This document shows, one piece after another, positions 49,177 to 59,830 of a stretch of 64,000 nucleotides of DNA. The translations under genes and the position numbers were made by a program. This DNA comes from Prorocentrum cordatum (Eukaryota > Sar > Dinophyceae > Prorocentrales > Prorocentraceae): contig CAUYUJ010016465.1 of assembly GCA_963575745.1 (NCBI GenBank), positions 86,001 through 150,000 on the forward strand, read 5' to 3'. The notes below the pieces were generated by a model. The model was given only the letters and a program-made list of their open reading frames with translations, had not been told where the DNA came from and did not search any database. The stretch's first letter is position 1, and each line of letters starts with the position of its first letter.

Positions 49177-50643
49177 TTATTGCGAGCCCGCTTGCCAGCC
49201 AGCGCCGCCTCCGCGCGAGAGGCGATGGACTCCCCGGCGTTTCAAACGCATGCGCAGCTCGGTGATCTTATCTTCTGGCCCGGCGGGCGTCGGAACATCT
49301 CCGTCATCTGTAGCTGGTGCGGCAGCAATCCCTAGCACAGCTGGGGTTCGAGGCAGCACGCCGTCTCCGCCAGCCGCGGGCGGGCCTGCGGCCTGAAGCC
49401 ACGGCTCCACCAAACCCCGCGTGTCACGCATGCGGTGCGTCTCGAGGTGGAGCGTCGACCGCTGTGGCCAAAGAACCACGGCGGCAAACTGCGCAGCAGG
49501 CTGGGTGCAGAGGCGCAGCACCGCCCCGCCCACCGCGCCGAAGCTGCCCGCCAGCTTGGGCGCGAGCTGGGCCACACTCGTCCCCAAGAAAAACGCTTCC
49601 ACGAAGCAGCATTTGGCGCCGCCTGGCCAAGCGCTTTGCACCTGGAACACGGCCGCCCCCACGGCGCCACCAGTCACGTCCAGCAGCACGCCCTCGACGC
49701 AACTCCCAGGGCTGAGGCCGATCCGCTGAAAGCATGCGGGGCTGATGGCCCGTCGACTCAGGGCCCAGCGCCTCCCGCGGGCGCCGCCAGGCCGTGCATC
49801 ACGCCGCCGTGCCAGCCCGCGCCGCCTCAAGCCTGCCCCTAGCCTCCTGGGCCGAAGCCAGCCGCGCGGCCGAGGGCGGCGAAGGCACCTCCTCCAGGAC
49901 ACAGCGCTAGACCGCCGTGGGCGCCCTGGAACCCGCCTGCGACTCCGCCAGCAACTCCACCAGCCATGGGAGGCGGCACCAGGCCTCCGCATCCTGGGTA
50001 GCCTCCAGCCGTGGGCCCAGGGAAACCGCCAGCCGGCAGCTCCGCCTCCGCCGCCGAGGGGGCCGCCGCAGGCGCCTCCGAAGACGACGCCCATGGCGGG
50101 CGTGACCCCCGCTGCCAAAGGCGGCGCGGCCGCGGGCCCTGGCAGGGGGGGAGCTCCTCCAGCAGCTCCGCCAGGAGGAAGGGCCAGAGGGGGCGGACCG
50201 CCCGCACCGTGACCACCAGCTCCTCGAACCCCGCGGCCACGGCCTCCTCCGGCCTTCGCTGGAGCCTTGGCCTTGGCCTTCCCCTTCGCCTTCGGGGGGC
50301 CCCCCGCCGCCTTGCCAGCCTTGGCGGGCGGGGCTCCAGCACCTCGGCCTCGTCCAGCTCCACCTGCGAGGGCCGCTCCTCCTGCTGCCACGACGGCAGC
50401 CTCGCCCTTTGGCAGCGCGCCCAGGGCCCCCGCAGCTCCAGCGGGCGGCGCGCCGAAGCCGCCGAGGCCAAGCAGGGCGCCGCCAGGGCCTGCACCACCG
50501 CCGCGCCGTCGGCCCGCCATCCCAGCCCGCGGGCCGTGCGGAGTGGCGCCCGCTCCCTCGCCAGGACGGGGGCGTAGCGGCAAGAGGGGGCGCTGCGGCG
50601 GGCGCCCTCGCGGGCGCAGTTCGAGGACCCGAGGGTGCCCCAC
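49177..50643 (-). CDS. Gag/ORF1-like or unknown protein, Gly/Pro/Ala-rich N terminus
   Basis: 488 open codons. The first 290 residues are Gly/Ala/Pro/Arg-rich with a KAKGKAKAKAPAKAGGGRGR nucleic-acid-binding-like patch. Residues about 305-430 look globular: ACFQRIGLSPGSCVEGVLLD, AAVFQVQSAWPGGAKCCFVE, LGTSVAQLAPKLAGSFGAVG, TLHLETHRMRDTRGLVEPWL. It continues downstream toward the helical region at 48.5-48.9 kb on the same strand, so both may be one retroelement ORF. No enzyme motif. Confidence 0.4.
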   Translation of the reverse strand: MGHPRVLELRPRGRPPQRPLLPLRPRPGEGAGATPHGPRAGMAGRRRGGGAGPGGALLGLGGFGAPPAGAAGALGALPKGEAAVVAAGGAALAGGAGRGRGAGAPPAKAGKAAGGPPKAKGKAKAKAPAKAGGGRGRGVRGAGGHGAGGPPPLALPPGGAAGGAPPLPGPAAAPPLAAGVTPAMGVVFGGACGGPLGGGGGAAGWRFPWAHGWRLPRMRRPGAASHGWWSCWRSRRRVPGRPRRSSAVSWRRCLRRPRPRGWLRPRRLGAGLRRRGLARRRDARPGGARGRRWALSRRAISPACFQRIGLSPGSCVEGVLLDVTGGAVGAAVFQVQSAWPGGAKCCFVEAFFLGTSVAQLAPKLAGSFGAVGGAVLRLCTQPAAQFAAVVLWPQRSTLHLETHRMRDTRGLVEPWLQAAGPPAAGGDGVLPRTPAVLGIAAAPATDDGDVPTPAGPEDKITELRMRLKRRGVHRLSRGGGAGWQAGSQ

Positions 50644-50740
50644 GCCCTTGATTAGCGAAAGCTATGGACGAGGCAGTCGTGACAGGCAGCAGGGTGAAGT
50701 CAGGACGGATGGCGAGACACATCACGTTTTGCACAAATGT

Positions 50741-50776
50741 ATGTATATATATATATATGAATATATATATATATAT
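50741..50776. repeat. (TA)n microsatellite
   Basis: ATATATATA runs broken by one GAA. 50644-51240 otherwise contains no supported gene. Confidence 0.9.
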
Positions 50777-51239
50777 CATTGCAGGAAACTGTGAAGAGAG
50801 AACTTGGAGGGCTTACGCTGGTCCTCCTCCTCATCATCATTATTCTCTTTCTCCTAACACTAATCCGCCTCCCCGTCCTCAGCGGTTCGTCCGTGGTCTA
50901 TGCCAAGGCCGCGCTGGCCGCAGGAGGAAGACCTAGACATCAGACATCACAATTTGCACGCGACATCCGATGGTATCGACCCCTTCTCCATGCCCTTTTG
51001 ATCTATCCAGGACAGCGTTTTCTTGTGTGACGGCCTCGGGGCCTGGAGACGGCTCCTGGAGGCCGAACACGACAAACAAAGCTTCGTCTTGACTTTTGCA
51101 AGACATCGAAGGTCTGGGAAGGAGGGAGGAGGGAGAGACTCTAGGGAGTGGCGTCGTGGCCCATCCCAGAACGAGCGAACTTTCCCGAGGCCTGTTGCGC
51201 AGCCCGCGCCGAAGACTACACTCGTCCTGTCCCTCCCCC

Positions 51240-51395
51240 CTGTGGAGGAGGAGGAGGAGGAGGAGGAGGAGGAGGAGGAGGAGGAGCACAGGGGACCAAG
51301 GTGGAGGAAGAAAGGGGGGAGGAGAGAGGATGGAAGATGAGGTAGGAGGAGGAGGCAGGAGGAGGAAGTAGGAGGAGAAGGAGGAGGAGGAGGAG
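51240..51395. repeat. (GGA)n purine tract
   Basis: GGAGGAGGAGG at 51243-51285 and irregular purine repeats to 51395. From 51400 to 51940 I see no gene. Confidence 0.9.
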
Positions 51396-51944
51396 CAACA
51401 AGACTCACACGATAGCCCCATGGTGTAAAAGAGCCGCCCTTCATCCGTGCAACTGGTGCAAAGCTGTAACTTTCTGGTGGCCAAACTAAATCTCAGGCGA
51501 TCACCCCACTGTGGAAACCGAACCACCCTATATCGGTATGGCTGGTTAGTGCGGCGATAAAGACTGGAGCCAACTTTAGATAGGCACCAACCCACGCCAA
51601 CATGAAGCATGTCGGCAAATGTGCGCGGCGCAAAAGCGACAACCGCAGCTTGAAAACGAGTCGCCATCCGTCCGCGTAACTGTGTGGCATGTTCACAACG
51701 AATGCGCGCGGCGCAGCAAAGCGAGATAAACACGTTGAAGGCGACTCCCCCTCAATCCGTGTATATGTTGGAAACGTCAAGCTTCAGGGACACAAATGGT
51801 GAGGAAGTCCATGGCGCAACGCCCGCCCATCCCTGCCGACGCGCCTGGTGACGCGGCGAAAAGGTTCCCCAATCAGAGCTTGCCTCTGTAGGGGTCCTAA
51901 CGGATTCGTATGGTTAGGTGATGTGCGTCGCCGATGTCGGTGGC

Positions 51945-52335
51945 CTGCCAAGGTGCCCGGGTGCCCGGGGGTGCACAGTTTTCAGGTCGATATAAAGCTC
52001 CCAATCACAGCCACCTAAACAGGGGTGCCCGGGGGTGCCCGGGGGTGCCCAGGTGCCCTGGGCTGCCCAGAGGTGCACAGGGTACCTGAAAGTGCCCAGG
52101 GGTGCCCGGCTGCCCGGGTGCCCAGGTGCTCGATCGCCCTATAGACATATAGCCCTAGCCTTATATCCATATAGCCATAGATCCCCATAGCCCCATAGCC
52201 CAATAGCCCAATAGCCCTATAGCCCTATAGCCCAATAGCCCTATAGCCCTATAGCCCATATAACCTTATAGCCCTATAGCCCTATAGCCCTACAGCCCCA
52301 TAGCCCTACAGCCTTATAGCCCGATAGCCCTCATG
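51945..52335. repeat. GGTGCCC repeats followed by CTATAGCCC satellite
   Basis: GGGGTGCCC words at 51950-52130, then about twenty copies of (C)TATAGCCC / CAATAGCCC at 52138-52332. No gene. Confidence 0.9.
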
Positions 52336-52439
52336 GCCTTCATAACCCTCGCAGATTTCATGAACCTAAGGAACAATTGCAAATGGATCTCACGTAAGTT
52401 CAAACAAAGACTCTGACAGGGTTTTTTTCCAGAATCAGA

Positions 52440-53040
52440 TTGACTATAAGGAAGAGGGATGAACGAGAAGAAGGACCAGGAAGGAGAGGGAAGGGGGAGG
52501 AAGGGAGAGGGAGGAGGGAGAGGAGGAGAAGGCGGAGGAGGAGGATAACAGAGGGAGGAGGAGGAAGAGGAGACAGAAGAGTAAAAGCGCCCAGGGCTGG
52601 GGGCACCGCTTGGTAGCCAAGCTCGCTGACGCACCTCGCTCCACCCGACGTGCACCCGGCCTCGGTACGCCGGCGACGACGACGAAAACCGCCACCACGG
52701 TCACTGCGAGGACGGCCGCAAGCCACGCGGGGGGACGGGGCAAGCGCAAAAGGTGAACGGGGCAATAATGAGGAAGAACAAAAACAACAATAACAATCAT
52801 AATAATAGAAATGATGATAATCTTAATGATGATGGTAGTCACACCAATAATAAATATTATAATAACAATAACAGTAATACGAATCATGATGATGCGAATA
52901 CTAACAGCAATAATACTAATAATGATAAACAAGAAGAAGAGTGGGAGGGAGGCGGGAGAAGAAGGGCTGCAGCAGGAAAACGAAGGAGGGGGAGGAGGAG
53001 GAGATGCTTGAAGACGAGGGAGGGGGACCAGTGCATCTGA
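52440..53040. repeat. Purine-rich tract and AAT/ATG-rich microsatellite
   Basis: GGAGGAAG words at 52450-52580 and 52940-53030, and a degenerate AATAATAAC/GATGATG block at 52765-52935. Frames are Asn or Ile homopolymers. Confidence 0.8.
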
Positions 53041-53143
53041 CTGAATGCCAGTTTTTTGATTTTCAACTACTGACCGCTGCTGCTGCTGCTGCTGCTTGAA
53101 ATTCCCATTGCCCTGTGCGCTTCTCGAATTAGCATTTCGACAG

Positions 53144-53668
53144 TTATGGGGGCAGTAAAAAACGGCGGGGTTGGTCTTCCCTTTGCTTGGGGTGGCGGCA
53201 CATGCGAAAACCATTCAAGGCTGCGACCTTATCGTTAAACGTAGACCTCTGGGGACACTTTTTCTGGAACCCTCTGGCCATGAAATCTGAATGAACACCG
53301 CGGTCCCAACAGGCCATGGCACAGCTCTCGTTTTCGAGGCGATCGAGCATGCATATGTCACGGCCGTTATTCTTCAGGGGGAGCTGAGAGAGGCGCGGGC
53401 ATCTCTCGGCATCGCGACGGGCCTTGGTGGCATAGGTTAAAGCACGGGTGCGACAGTTTTCGCGCAGCCATAAACTCACAATCCAGGCCAATATGTGGGG
53501 CTGCTCCTGTTGTCGAAAGCCCCAGGGGCGGGCGCCGCGGTCGGCCCCTGGACCAGCAGGTGGAAGGGAAGGCAGAGGAGTCGGGGCGAGGGGAGCGGCA
53601 CCCACAATGGGCTCCACTGGCGGTTTGGAAACGACTTGCACAAGCTCTGGCTCCAGGCTCGGGGGCAA
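53144..53668 (-). pseudogene. Element 3 terminal Cys-box
   Basis: HILAWIVSLWLRENCRTRAL then TYATKARRDAERCPRLSQLP (53399-53497) fits H.I....LWCxxCG..T....KL...C, with the first Cys lost (LWLRENC). The frame then runs on to 53144 without further motif. Proposed 3' end of element 3 near 53.2 kb. Confidence 0.45.
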
Positions 53669-54338
53669 TCGTGGGCGAATTCCTCATAGCTTGTGGGGCA
53701 AATATCAGTAATCGTTCGATGTAGGCCTGGTCGGCCTGGCACTGTAGGATTCCACTTTCCGAAGGGTCCCCGAGCTTTTCAACGGCCGCTTTGGCCACTC
53801 TGTCGGCAACGGGGTTCCCCGGGGCCAATCGCTTGTCCCTGGTGTTTTTGGGGGGTTGTCTGAATCTTGATGGGCCTAACTTTGCAGATGGTGTGGGGGC
53901 ACCTCCAAAGCGTCTGCCTATAACAGCGAGCTCCAGCCCATCGTGCAGATCATGTCTGTCAAATCCTAGCTGGCTGTACTTTCCGATGGCTCCTAGGTGT
54001 TCGGGATAGACTCTCGCGAGACGCGGGCGCGCGTGACTGACGGCGAGGCCGACGTGCTCCGCAGCTCCCGAGATGGGGCGGCAGGCCGTCGCCTGTCTGT
54101 CCTGCCAGGAGAGCCACGCAGTCGCCCTGCCCATCTTTAACAATAACCGACCACCACGTCTGCTTCCAAATAGCAGGGTCGCGCTTCTAGCAGCACCCAT
54201 CAAAACAACCTTTTCCAGCCATGGCAGCCCCCATGGGCTCGCCGTCTTCGGACCAAAACTCCCAAGCAAATCCGACCCCAATGGGTCGATGGAGAAGGAG
54301 GTCGGAAAACATGTTAAAACCGTGGGCAAGGGGGGCAT
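53367..54338 (-). pseudogene. Element 3 RNase H domain
   Basis: 323 open codons. The end of the domain is clear: FDRHDLHDGLELAVIGRRFG (residues 126-145) and LAPGNPVADRVAKAAVEKLG (171-190), the latter carrying the GN..AD motif with its last catalytic Asp. The TDGS start should lie near 54.3 kb in another frame but is not intact. Confidence 0.6.
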
Positions 54339-54380
54339 CGTTGGGCACCCTCCCTCTGATATACTCTAGGCCTGAGGCTT

Positions 54381-55241
54381 CTAGGAACACACTTTTCTAA
54401 TTATCCACGCTCTGGCAGTTGAAGCGGTGGCGCATGTCGTCTGACGGGTGGCCGCAGCAGTCGAACTCCTGATCGATTTTGTAACCTGCAGGAGCCAAGT
54501 GGGATTTTGTCCAAGCACTGGGTCAGGCAGGCCAGCAGACAGCCCCGTTGGGCCTTGCTGAGGGTAGGGTAGTCCAGGATGGCTTTGGCGGCTGAGCAGG
54601 TGGAGGTGGTCGTTTGGTTCCCCAGGCTCGGCTGCGGCGCGGTACTCGAGTTTCGCCATCCAGGTGGCTTCGAGGTGGTACTTGAGATGGGCTGGCTGGG
54701 TGACCCTGATCTGTGGCACTCGGACGTCGGCTGTCTCGGTCTCGAACGGGTTCGTGAGCTTCCAACCTATCCTCCTGCGGCTTAGGATCGCAGCACCTAG
54801 GGGGCATCTGCAGGAACTCAAAGCCTTTGGGGGGGGGTGCTCTCGAGGACTCGGCAAACCATCCTTTGGAGGCCCACATGGTTCTACTTCAGGAGCCCTG
54901 CTCGAGCTGGATCCTCCAGACCAGTTAGGCTGCAGTGCATCGCTGGCCCCGGGGCGGCCTTCTAGGATGGGCCCCCCAGCAGGCGCAAACGCAGTGCGCG
55001 AGATGGGTTTTGGTTTCTTGGTCCCACCGCAGTGAAATACGTTACCTGGCACTGGATAAATTCGGAAACGGTTAGCCCCGCAACCTCGCCACCATGGTGA
55101 TTGGCCCGGCCCTGGCCTGTTCTGCGCAACTTCCCCATGCCAGCCTCTGCCATCTCGATGGCCTGGAGCCTGCGCCTGCGCAACTTCACCTTCGTAACTC
55201 TCCGGCGAATGACAGCGCGTCCCTAGCCACTTCGCGCGCAA
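54381..55241 (-). pseudogene. Element 3 post-RT domain
   Basis: 286 open codons. LSRRRIGWKLTNPFETETAD, then VTQPAHLKYHLEATWMAKLE near residues 154-205, resembles the L..IGW...PF.......L....P..L...L..A domain between RT and RNase H of these elements. The rest is Pro-rich. Confidence 0.5.
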
Positions 55242-55299
55242 CCTCCAGCCGCGTAGTCGATGCCGGGGTCAGGTGCTGCGTCAACTCGATCATGGGGCC

Positions 55300-55921
55300 G
55301 GGGCCCCGGTAGTTTGCCTAGCCAGCGGGGCCGCGAACTTTGGCGGCGGGGCCGAGGGCGACCGACTTGCGGAGGGCGATGCTGCTATCCAGGTGCGTCT
55401 CGATTATTTCATGCTCTCAGAGGCTCTGCTGAGGCTCTTTGCGAGGCCCTCGGGGTTCATGTCGTGGGCCTGGTGGAAGATGCCATCTACGAACATATGG
55501 GATTCGTAGCAATGATGCCCTGGACCCAGACATCAAGCGGTACTATGCAATGCATCTGGATGACGCTCGTGCCAGATTCACAGCCCGCAGGAACTCCGCA
55601 CTGCGGGCCGCCGGTAACAACTGCTTTGGGACCTGTTGGCAACGACCCAGAGGGCGCCATGCTGGCCGGCAGTCAGAGCCGCCACCGCCCGGTTGAAAAC
55701 TGCCCCGACAGTATTTGAAAACCGTGTCCCTGACGGCGCGTTCGTAATGCATTGGAGGGGCCCCGAGCACCGCGAACTTGGATACTCCTTCGCAGTGGGC
55801 ACTTTCAGCCCCCAGGGCCTGCAGGGAAAACGTGTTTTCCAATGGCCCCCTTCCTCCTTGATGGGCGAGTAGAGCCGCTTGTTCTGACGCCCCCATCGTC
55901 GAGCGGCTGTCGGATTTTGGC
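55300..55921 (-). pseudogene. Element 3 RT palm
   Basis: At 55482-55493 the minus strand reads FVDG within YESHMFVDGIFHQAHDMNPE and GLAKSLSRASESMK, the place of the (Y/F)VDD catalytic box; the second Asp is Gly. Upstream frames (55543-55802) are strongly shifted. The RT could not polymerise. Confidence 0.55.
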
Positions 55922-56640
55922 CTAGTGGCGCCAGGCCGAGCTCCCAAGGCCAATCCCCATGCAGCTCGGTGCGTCGCTCTTCCCCTCCTGCTGCTTGTGA
56001 TTGGGGATGAACGCGGCGACAGTTGCTCGCGCCTGGGAAGGCGCAGGCCCCATTGCTTCGAACGCGCGCACGAGGCCGGCGACGAGCTCCAGCTCGTCGC
56101 CACCCGCGAGAGAAAAGTGCCGAGGGTGAAAACCGTCGTTAGTGGAGGCCGAATTGCGGCTGAACTTTTCCACTGCCACTCGAGTCCAGGTCGGCATAGT
56201 GGGCTCCAGCTCGGCCGCGGCTTCTGACGCGGTCTCTGGTCTCTCACGCTAATGCTTGGGCTCTTTCGGCGTCGTTTTCAAAATGTTCGAGAGGTGCCCG
56301 GGCTCGGCCATTAGGAAGTCGCGCAGTCGGCCTGACCATCTAGCGGTAGAAGCTTTCCAACATTGCAAGGGCTTCCACGCGCTGACTCCAGCGGCGGCCC
56401 CATCCCGCCTCATGCTGCGTGCTGGTTCTTACCCACTATGTATGTCTAGTTTATCTCGTCGGTCGAGCGGTTGCGTGGAACTTCTCGGTCGAGGGCTCTG
56501 TCGGCGTCTTCGAAGAGCTCATCGAGCAGTGCCTTCGCCGTGGCGGCGTCAAGGGCATCGTTTCGAATATCGACCAGGGCCGTTCGGATGGACGCTCGAC
56601 CCGTTCGCAGTAAGACTCCGAGTTCGCCAGCTTTGCACAA
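55922..56640 (-). pseudogene. Element 3 linker and RT fingers
   Basis: 56446-56640 gives a helical TALVDIRNDALDAATAKALL segment typical of the endonuclease-RT linker. 55922-56197 gives TWTRVAVEKFSRNSASTNDG directly followed by FHPRHFSLAGGDELELVAGL and ATVAAFIPNHKQQEGKSDAP: the GxDGFHPRH, then (L)xPKxxGG(x)RPI motifs of RT fingers, the Lys-Gly-Gly being altered. Confidence 0.65.
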
Positions 56641-57016
56641 GAACGCTAGGGGCGGTCCAGGGCCCCCCTGGAGCCACTTGGACGTCGCCCTCTAGGTCCT
56701 CAGATGTGTCAAGGGCTCGCCTGACATAAGTGACCTTGTTCTTAAGCCAGCGAAGCGGGCCAGGCAGAGAGCGCCAACTGCAGCGTTGAGTTCGCGGCTG
56801 CCTGGGCAGGGATCCACTTCGGCCGATGTGATTGGCCCCTCGGCCTCTCGCTGCGTTGGGGCGTGTCTCTCACAGTAACTAGCTTGTAAAATCGCGAACC
56901 AGGACCTCGTAGGTCTGGGCGAGGGCCCCGTCGAAGACCGCGCAGTCAAGTTTCGGGCCCAGGAAGGCTTCCACTGGTCCAGGGCCGCTTCGGCTTTGAT
57001 CCAGGGTCTGGCTCGG

Positions 57017-57598
57017 CTATGGGCCCCGCGGGGAGCTCGGTGGGCAGCTTCCGGGGCTTTGCCAGAACGGGCGCCAGGAAGGGCCCATCTGCGGCGAAGT
57101 CGAAATGAACTGGCCCGCGGGGGCTCGATAGGGGCACTCCTTGAAGACCTTGGGCTTACTCACGTAGTCCTGGAAGCAATCGGAGACGAGGAAGAAATCA
57201 ATCAGGCTCCTGGCCTTCTGGGGAGGTCGTGGGAGAAGGTCGCAAGCCCGCTCTCGGGCAGATACTTCTCTTGTTGAGGTTGGCGGGAGGAGAAGTGAAC
57301 ATCTGCCGCGGAAGCGATGCGCGCGCAATGCATCTGGCTGAAATGCGCGAGGCTGGCAAGCAAGTTGGGGTTGAACTGATTCGCGCCGACCGTGTCCAGA
57401 AGGTAGGCCGAGGTTGGCAAAAAGGGGGCGTGTCCTGGCACCTGCAAACCTACGGCTGTAGCTCTCCCACACGGCGGATTGGCGGGCTGCTCGGCTTTCC
57501 TTACCGCAGAATCGTACCCGTCTTGAACTAAGATGACAGGTCCCCGCGTTACTGCCCCACGGTCGCTCAGAACCCCTGGTGTGACACTGGCGGGCCAA
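57017..57598 (-). pseudogene. Element 3 endonuclease, C-terminal half
   Basis: SLIDFFLVSDCFQDYVSKPK followed by VFKECPYRAPAGQFI at 57208-57095 is the S.IDYFLVS...SPHRPV end of an EEP endonuclease; the catalytic His is Tyr (CPYR). In the frame 57202-57447, GANQFNPNLLASLAHF stands where GGDFN is expected, with the Asp lost. Inactive. Confidence 0.65.
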
Positions 57599-58067
57599 CC
57601 CTTTCTACTGCGCCACGGGGTAGCGTCAGCTATTTGGTGGTCGAGAAGCTTGGCCTCCTTGAGTACGGAGAGCGCGGGCGGCCTGAGTTTCCTCGGGTTG
57701 GGCGAAAGTCTCGGCGCTTCCCCAACAACTCCCAGTGAGAGTCACGATGCGAAGGTTGCCTACCTGACGGGGCTGGCTCTGCTGATGCTGGGGCCTGTGC
57801 GCCGCCTTGGCGGGCCCTGGGCCCGCGCTGGGTGCCCTCAGCTGCCTGGCCCAGGACTCCTTGCGCGGTGAGCACGGCGGCCTCTGACAAGGCCTGGGAC
57901 ATTCTTTTGGCGGCGGATCCTGTCACGCGCTGGTGCCTGGCTGGTGCGCTCCAAACTCTGCTGCTGCGCCGGGCTCGGCTGCGCCCTCGGCCTCGGTGGG
58001 TTCTGTCGCGGCTGACTGTTGGAGGCGGTTGTGCTCGGCATTGAACCCCGTGGCCATGGCATCGACA

Positions 58068-58936
58068 TTATCCTGGGGGGTCGGGCTGATCTGGACACCA
58101 TCTGGAAACTTCTGTTTGACAGAGTCTGTGAGCGTCGAGTCTGGCCCGATGGAGCGCCGATGGCCCTGCTGATCCACCTGATACCTGCTCTGCTGCTGCG
58201 CGGGCTGCGACGCGTAGTTGAGCTTCGGGCTGCTGGCTTTCACGGTGCGTGTCTTTGCACTCGAGGGCGGCCTTCTCGAAGCTGGCGGCGTGCTTCTCAA
58301 TATCTGCCATGTGCCAAGCCACGTCCTTCAGCTTGCCCTCCAATCGCAAGCGCTGGCCTGCGAGCTGGTCCGCGAGGCTATGTGTTTGCTGGTCTGGCGA
58401 TTTGCCGTCGAGGGCCGCGGCCGTGGCGGCCTTGTGCTCTTCTGCTGCCTGCTGGCACCGTTTGCCACCAACTCCCTCGAGCTTGCGCCAGCAGGTGCCT
58501 GTTGCGATGCGTACTTGGACGGGGTCAGCGGTGTCTCCTTCTGGCTGCTCCTCCACTCCATCTGGCCGGCTGTCGTCGCACTGCACTCGTCGAGGCCAGA
58601 TGTTGCCTCTGGGGCCGTTCCTCGGAGCCGGCGCTGCTGGCGCTGGACTCATGCGGGAAGCTTTTCTCGCATTTGGCACAATGTCGGTGTCCCAAATCAG
58701 CCCACGACCATCCCCCACACGATGGAGTCTGGCAGACCTGGTAGCTTCTTGAAGTTGTCCTCGCCGAAGGACCTCTCTGGCAGGAGGGGCGGCGCTGCGA
58801 TGCGGTCCTCGACGCCATGGCTGCCCGCGCGACAGAGCGAGGAGGAGTGAAGCTGCGCGGAAAATTGGCGCCGCGAGCGCCACGGCCTCCTGACGGCCAC
58901 AGAAGATGGCTCGGGCCACCTCCGGACGGAGTCCAA
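58068..58936 (-). pseudogene. Element 3 ORF1: zinc finger and coiled coil
   Basis: A frame at 58697-58936 opens with MDSVRRWPEP and reaches GLPDSIVWGMVVG. The frame 58525-58818 continues as VCQTPSCGGWSWADLGHRHC then AKC: a C-x4-C-x12-C-x2-C finger at 58669-58734. The frame 58068-58919 carries helices CWRKLEGVGGKRCQQAAEEH, HSLADQLAGQRLRLEGKLKD and HMADIEKHAASFEKAALECK, a likely coiled coil. Nucleic-acid binding and oligomerisation are the usual roles of such ORF1 regions. Confidence 0.55.
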
Positions 58937-58984
58937 AACTAACCGCTGATTCTCGGACGTCTACAGTCCTTCACAACGTTTAGC

Positions 58985-59006
58985 CTTGAGCCAAAATGGC
59001 TACTGG
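58985..59006 (-). other. Relict dinoflagellate spliced leader, one internal mismatch
   Basis: Minus-strand reading: CCA, then GTAGCCATTTTGGCTCAAG. The last 19 bases match the SL exactly; the third base is A instead of C and the first (variable) base is C. It stands immediately before the first protein-like segment of element 3. Confidence 0.8.
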
Positions 59007-59007
59007 C

Positions 59008-59291
59008 GACGAGGGAGGGGGGGGGAAGAGGAGGAAGAGGAGGAGGAGGAGGAGAAGGAGGAGGAGGAGGAGGAGAAGGACGAGGGGGAGGCGCAAAAAG
59101 TGAACAAAGGGAAGGATGAGGAAGAAGAAGGGGGAGGAAACGGGAGGAGGATACCGAGAGAGGGAGGAGACGGAGGGAGGAATAATGACGATGGAGAAGG
59201 AGGAGGATTCCTAGGGTTGCACTTTTGTTCGGATCTGAGAATTCCTGAGGACTCCTAGGGATTCCTGGGGTTGCACTTTTGTTCGGATCTG
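59008..59291. repeat. (GGA)n tract and 54-bp duplication
   Basis: GGAGGAGGAGAAGG purine tract at 59015-59205, then GATTCCTAGGGTTGCACTTT...GATCTG at 59206-59237, repeated with one change at 59260-59291. It lies immediately 5' of the SL relict of element 3. Confidence 0.85.
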
Positions 59292-59419
59292 TCCGGGTCC
59301 CGACCAGGCCCCCCCGGGGCGTCGCGATGCTCTCTTTTGAGCCCACTAGAAGACTATCAGCAAAAGCTGTTAGGTAAAATGTTGAACAGGTCCTCGCGGC
59401 CAAACTGCGAAGCAACTGT

Positions 59420-59830
59420 CCGAATATCTTCCAATCTACATGCCACCTGGTCGCATTTGGCCATGCTGCGGTCGCCAGCCAACGCTGCGCGCGCGCGGGA
59501 AGGGCGCTCCCCCCCCCAGCCTGCGGCGCGGCCCCTACGGCGCCGATGTCATCGAAAGTGCTGTCGCGCATCTTTGCGGGATACATAGGGGGCAGCGGTC
59601 GCGCGTGAATCTCCCTGGGCATGCCCTCGAACTCGACGGCGATGGCGGCCGCGATCGCATAATTCATGCAACTCTGGAACCGGGCAATCGAAAACGAACA
59701 TCGCGTTCTTCTCGACGTGTAGGTTGCGTTGCATTGCCCCGCGCGCGTGCCGATTATGCTGGGCGCTGGGCGCGCCCAGTTTTGAAAGGGATCGCAAGAT
59801 CAGGAATTGGCGCCGCTGTTCTCGATCAGA
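59420..59830 (-). other. Unassigned minus-strand coding-like segments
   Basis: Two overlapping frames, 59549-59833 (MQRNLHVEKNAMFVFDCPVP, ELHELCDRGR) and 59420-59667 (IAVEFEGMPREIHARPLPPM, TFDDIGAVGAAPQAG, LLRSLAARTCSTFYLTAFAD). The composition is protein-like but I recognise no family. They could be the continuation of the copia-like element upstream or a fragment of another gene. Confidence 0.3.

Larger units (their letters stand above)
53200..58984 (-). mobile_element. Decayed full-length non-LTR retrotransposon headed by an SL relict (element 3)
   Basis: On the minus strand, from the SL relict downward: zinc finger (58.7 kb), coiled coil (58.6-58.2 kb), endonuclease (57.4-57.1 kb), RT fingers (56.2-55.9 kb), RT catalytic box (55.49 kb), post-RT domain (54.8-54.6 kb), RNase H (54.3-53.75 kb) and Cys-box (53.5-53.4 kb). 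The order equals element 2 plus the missing 5' part. Every segment is protein-like but frames change repeatedly and several catalytic residues are replaced. An SL at the extreme 5' end means that the element's transcript was trans-spliced before insertion. Confidence 0.75.
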
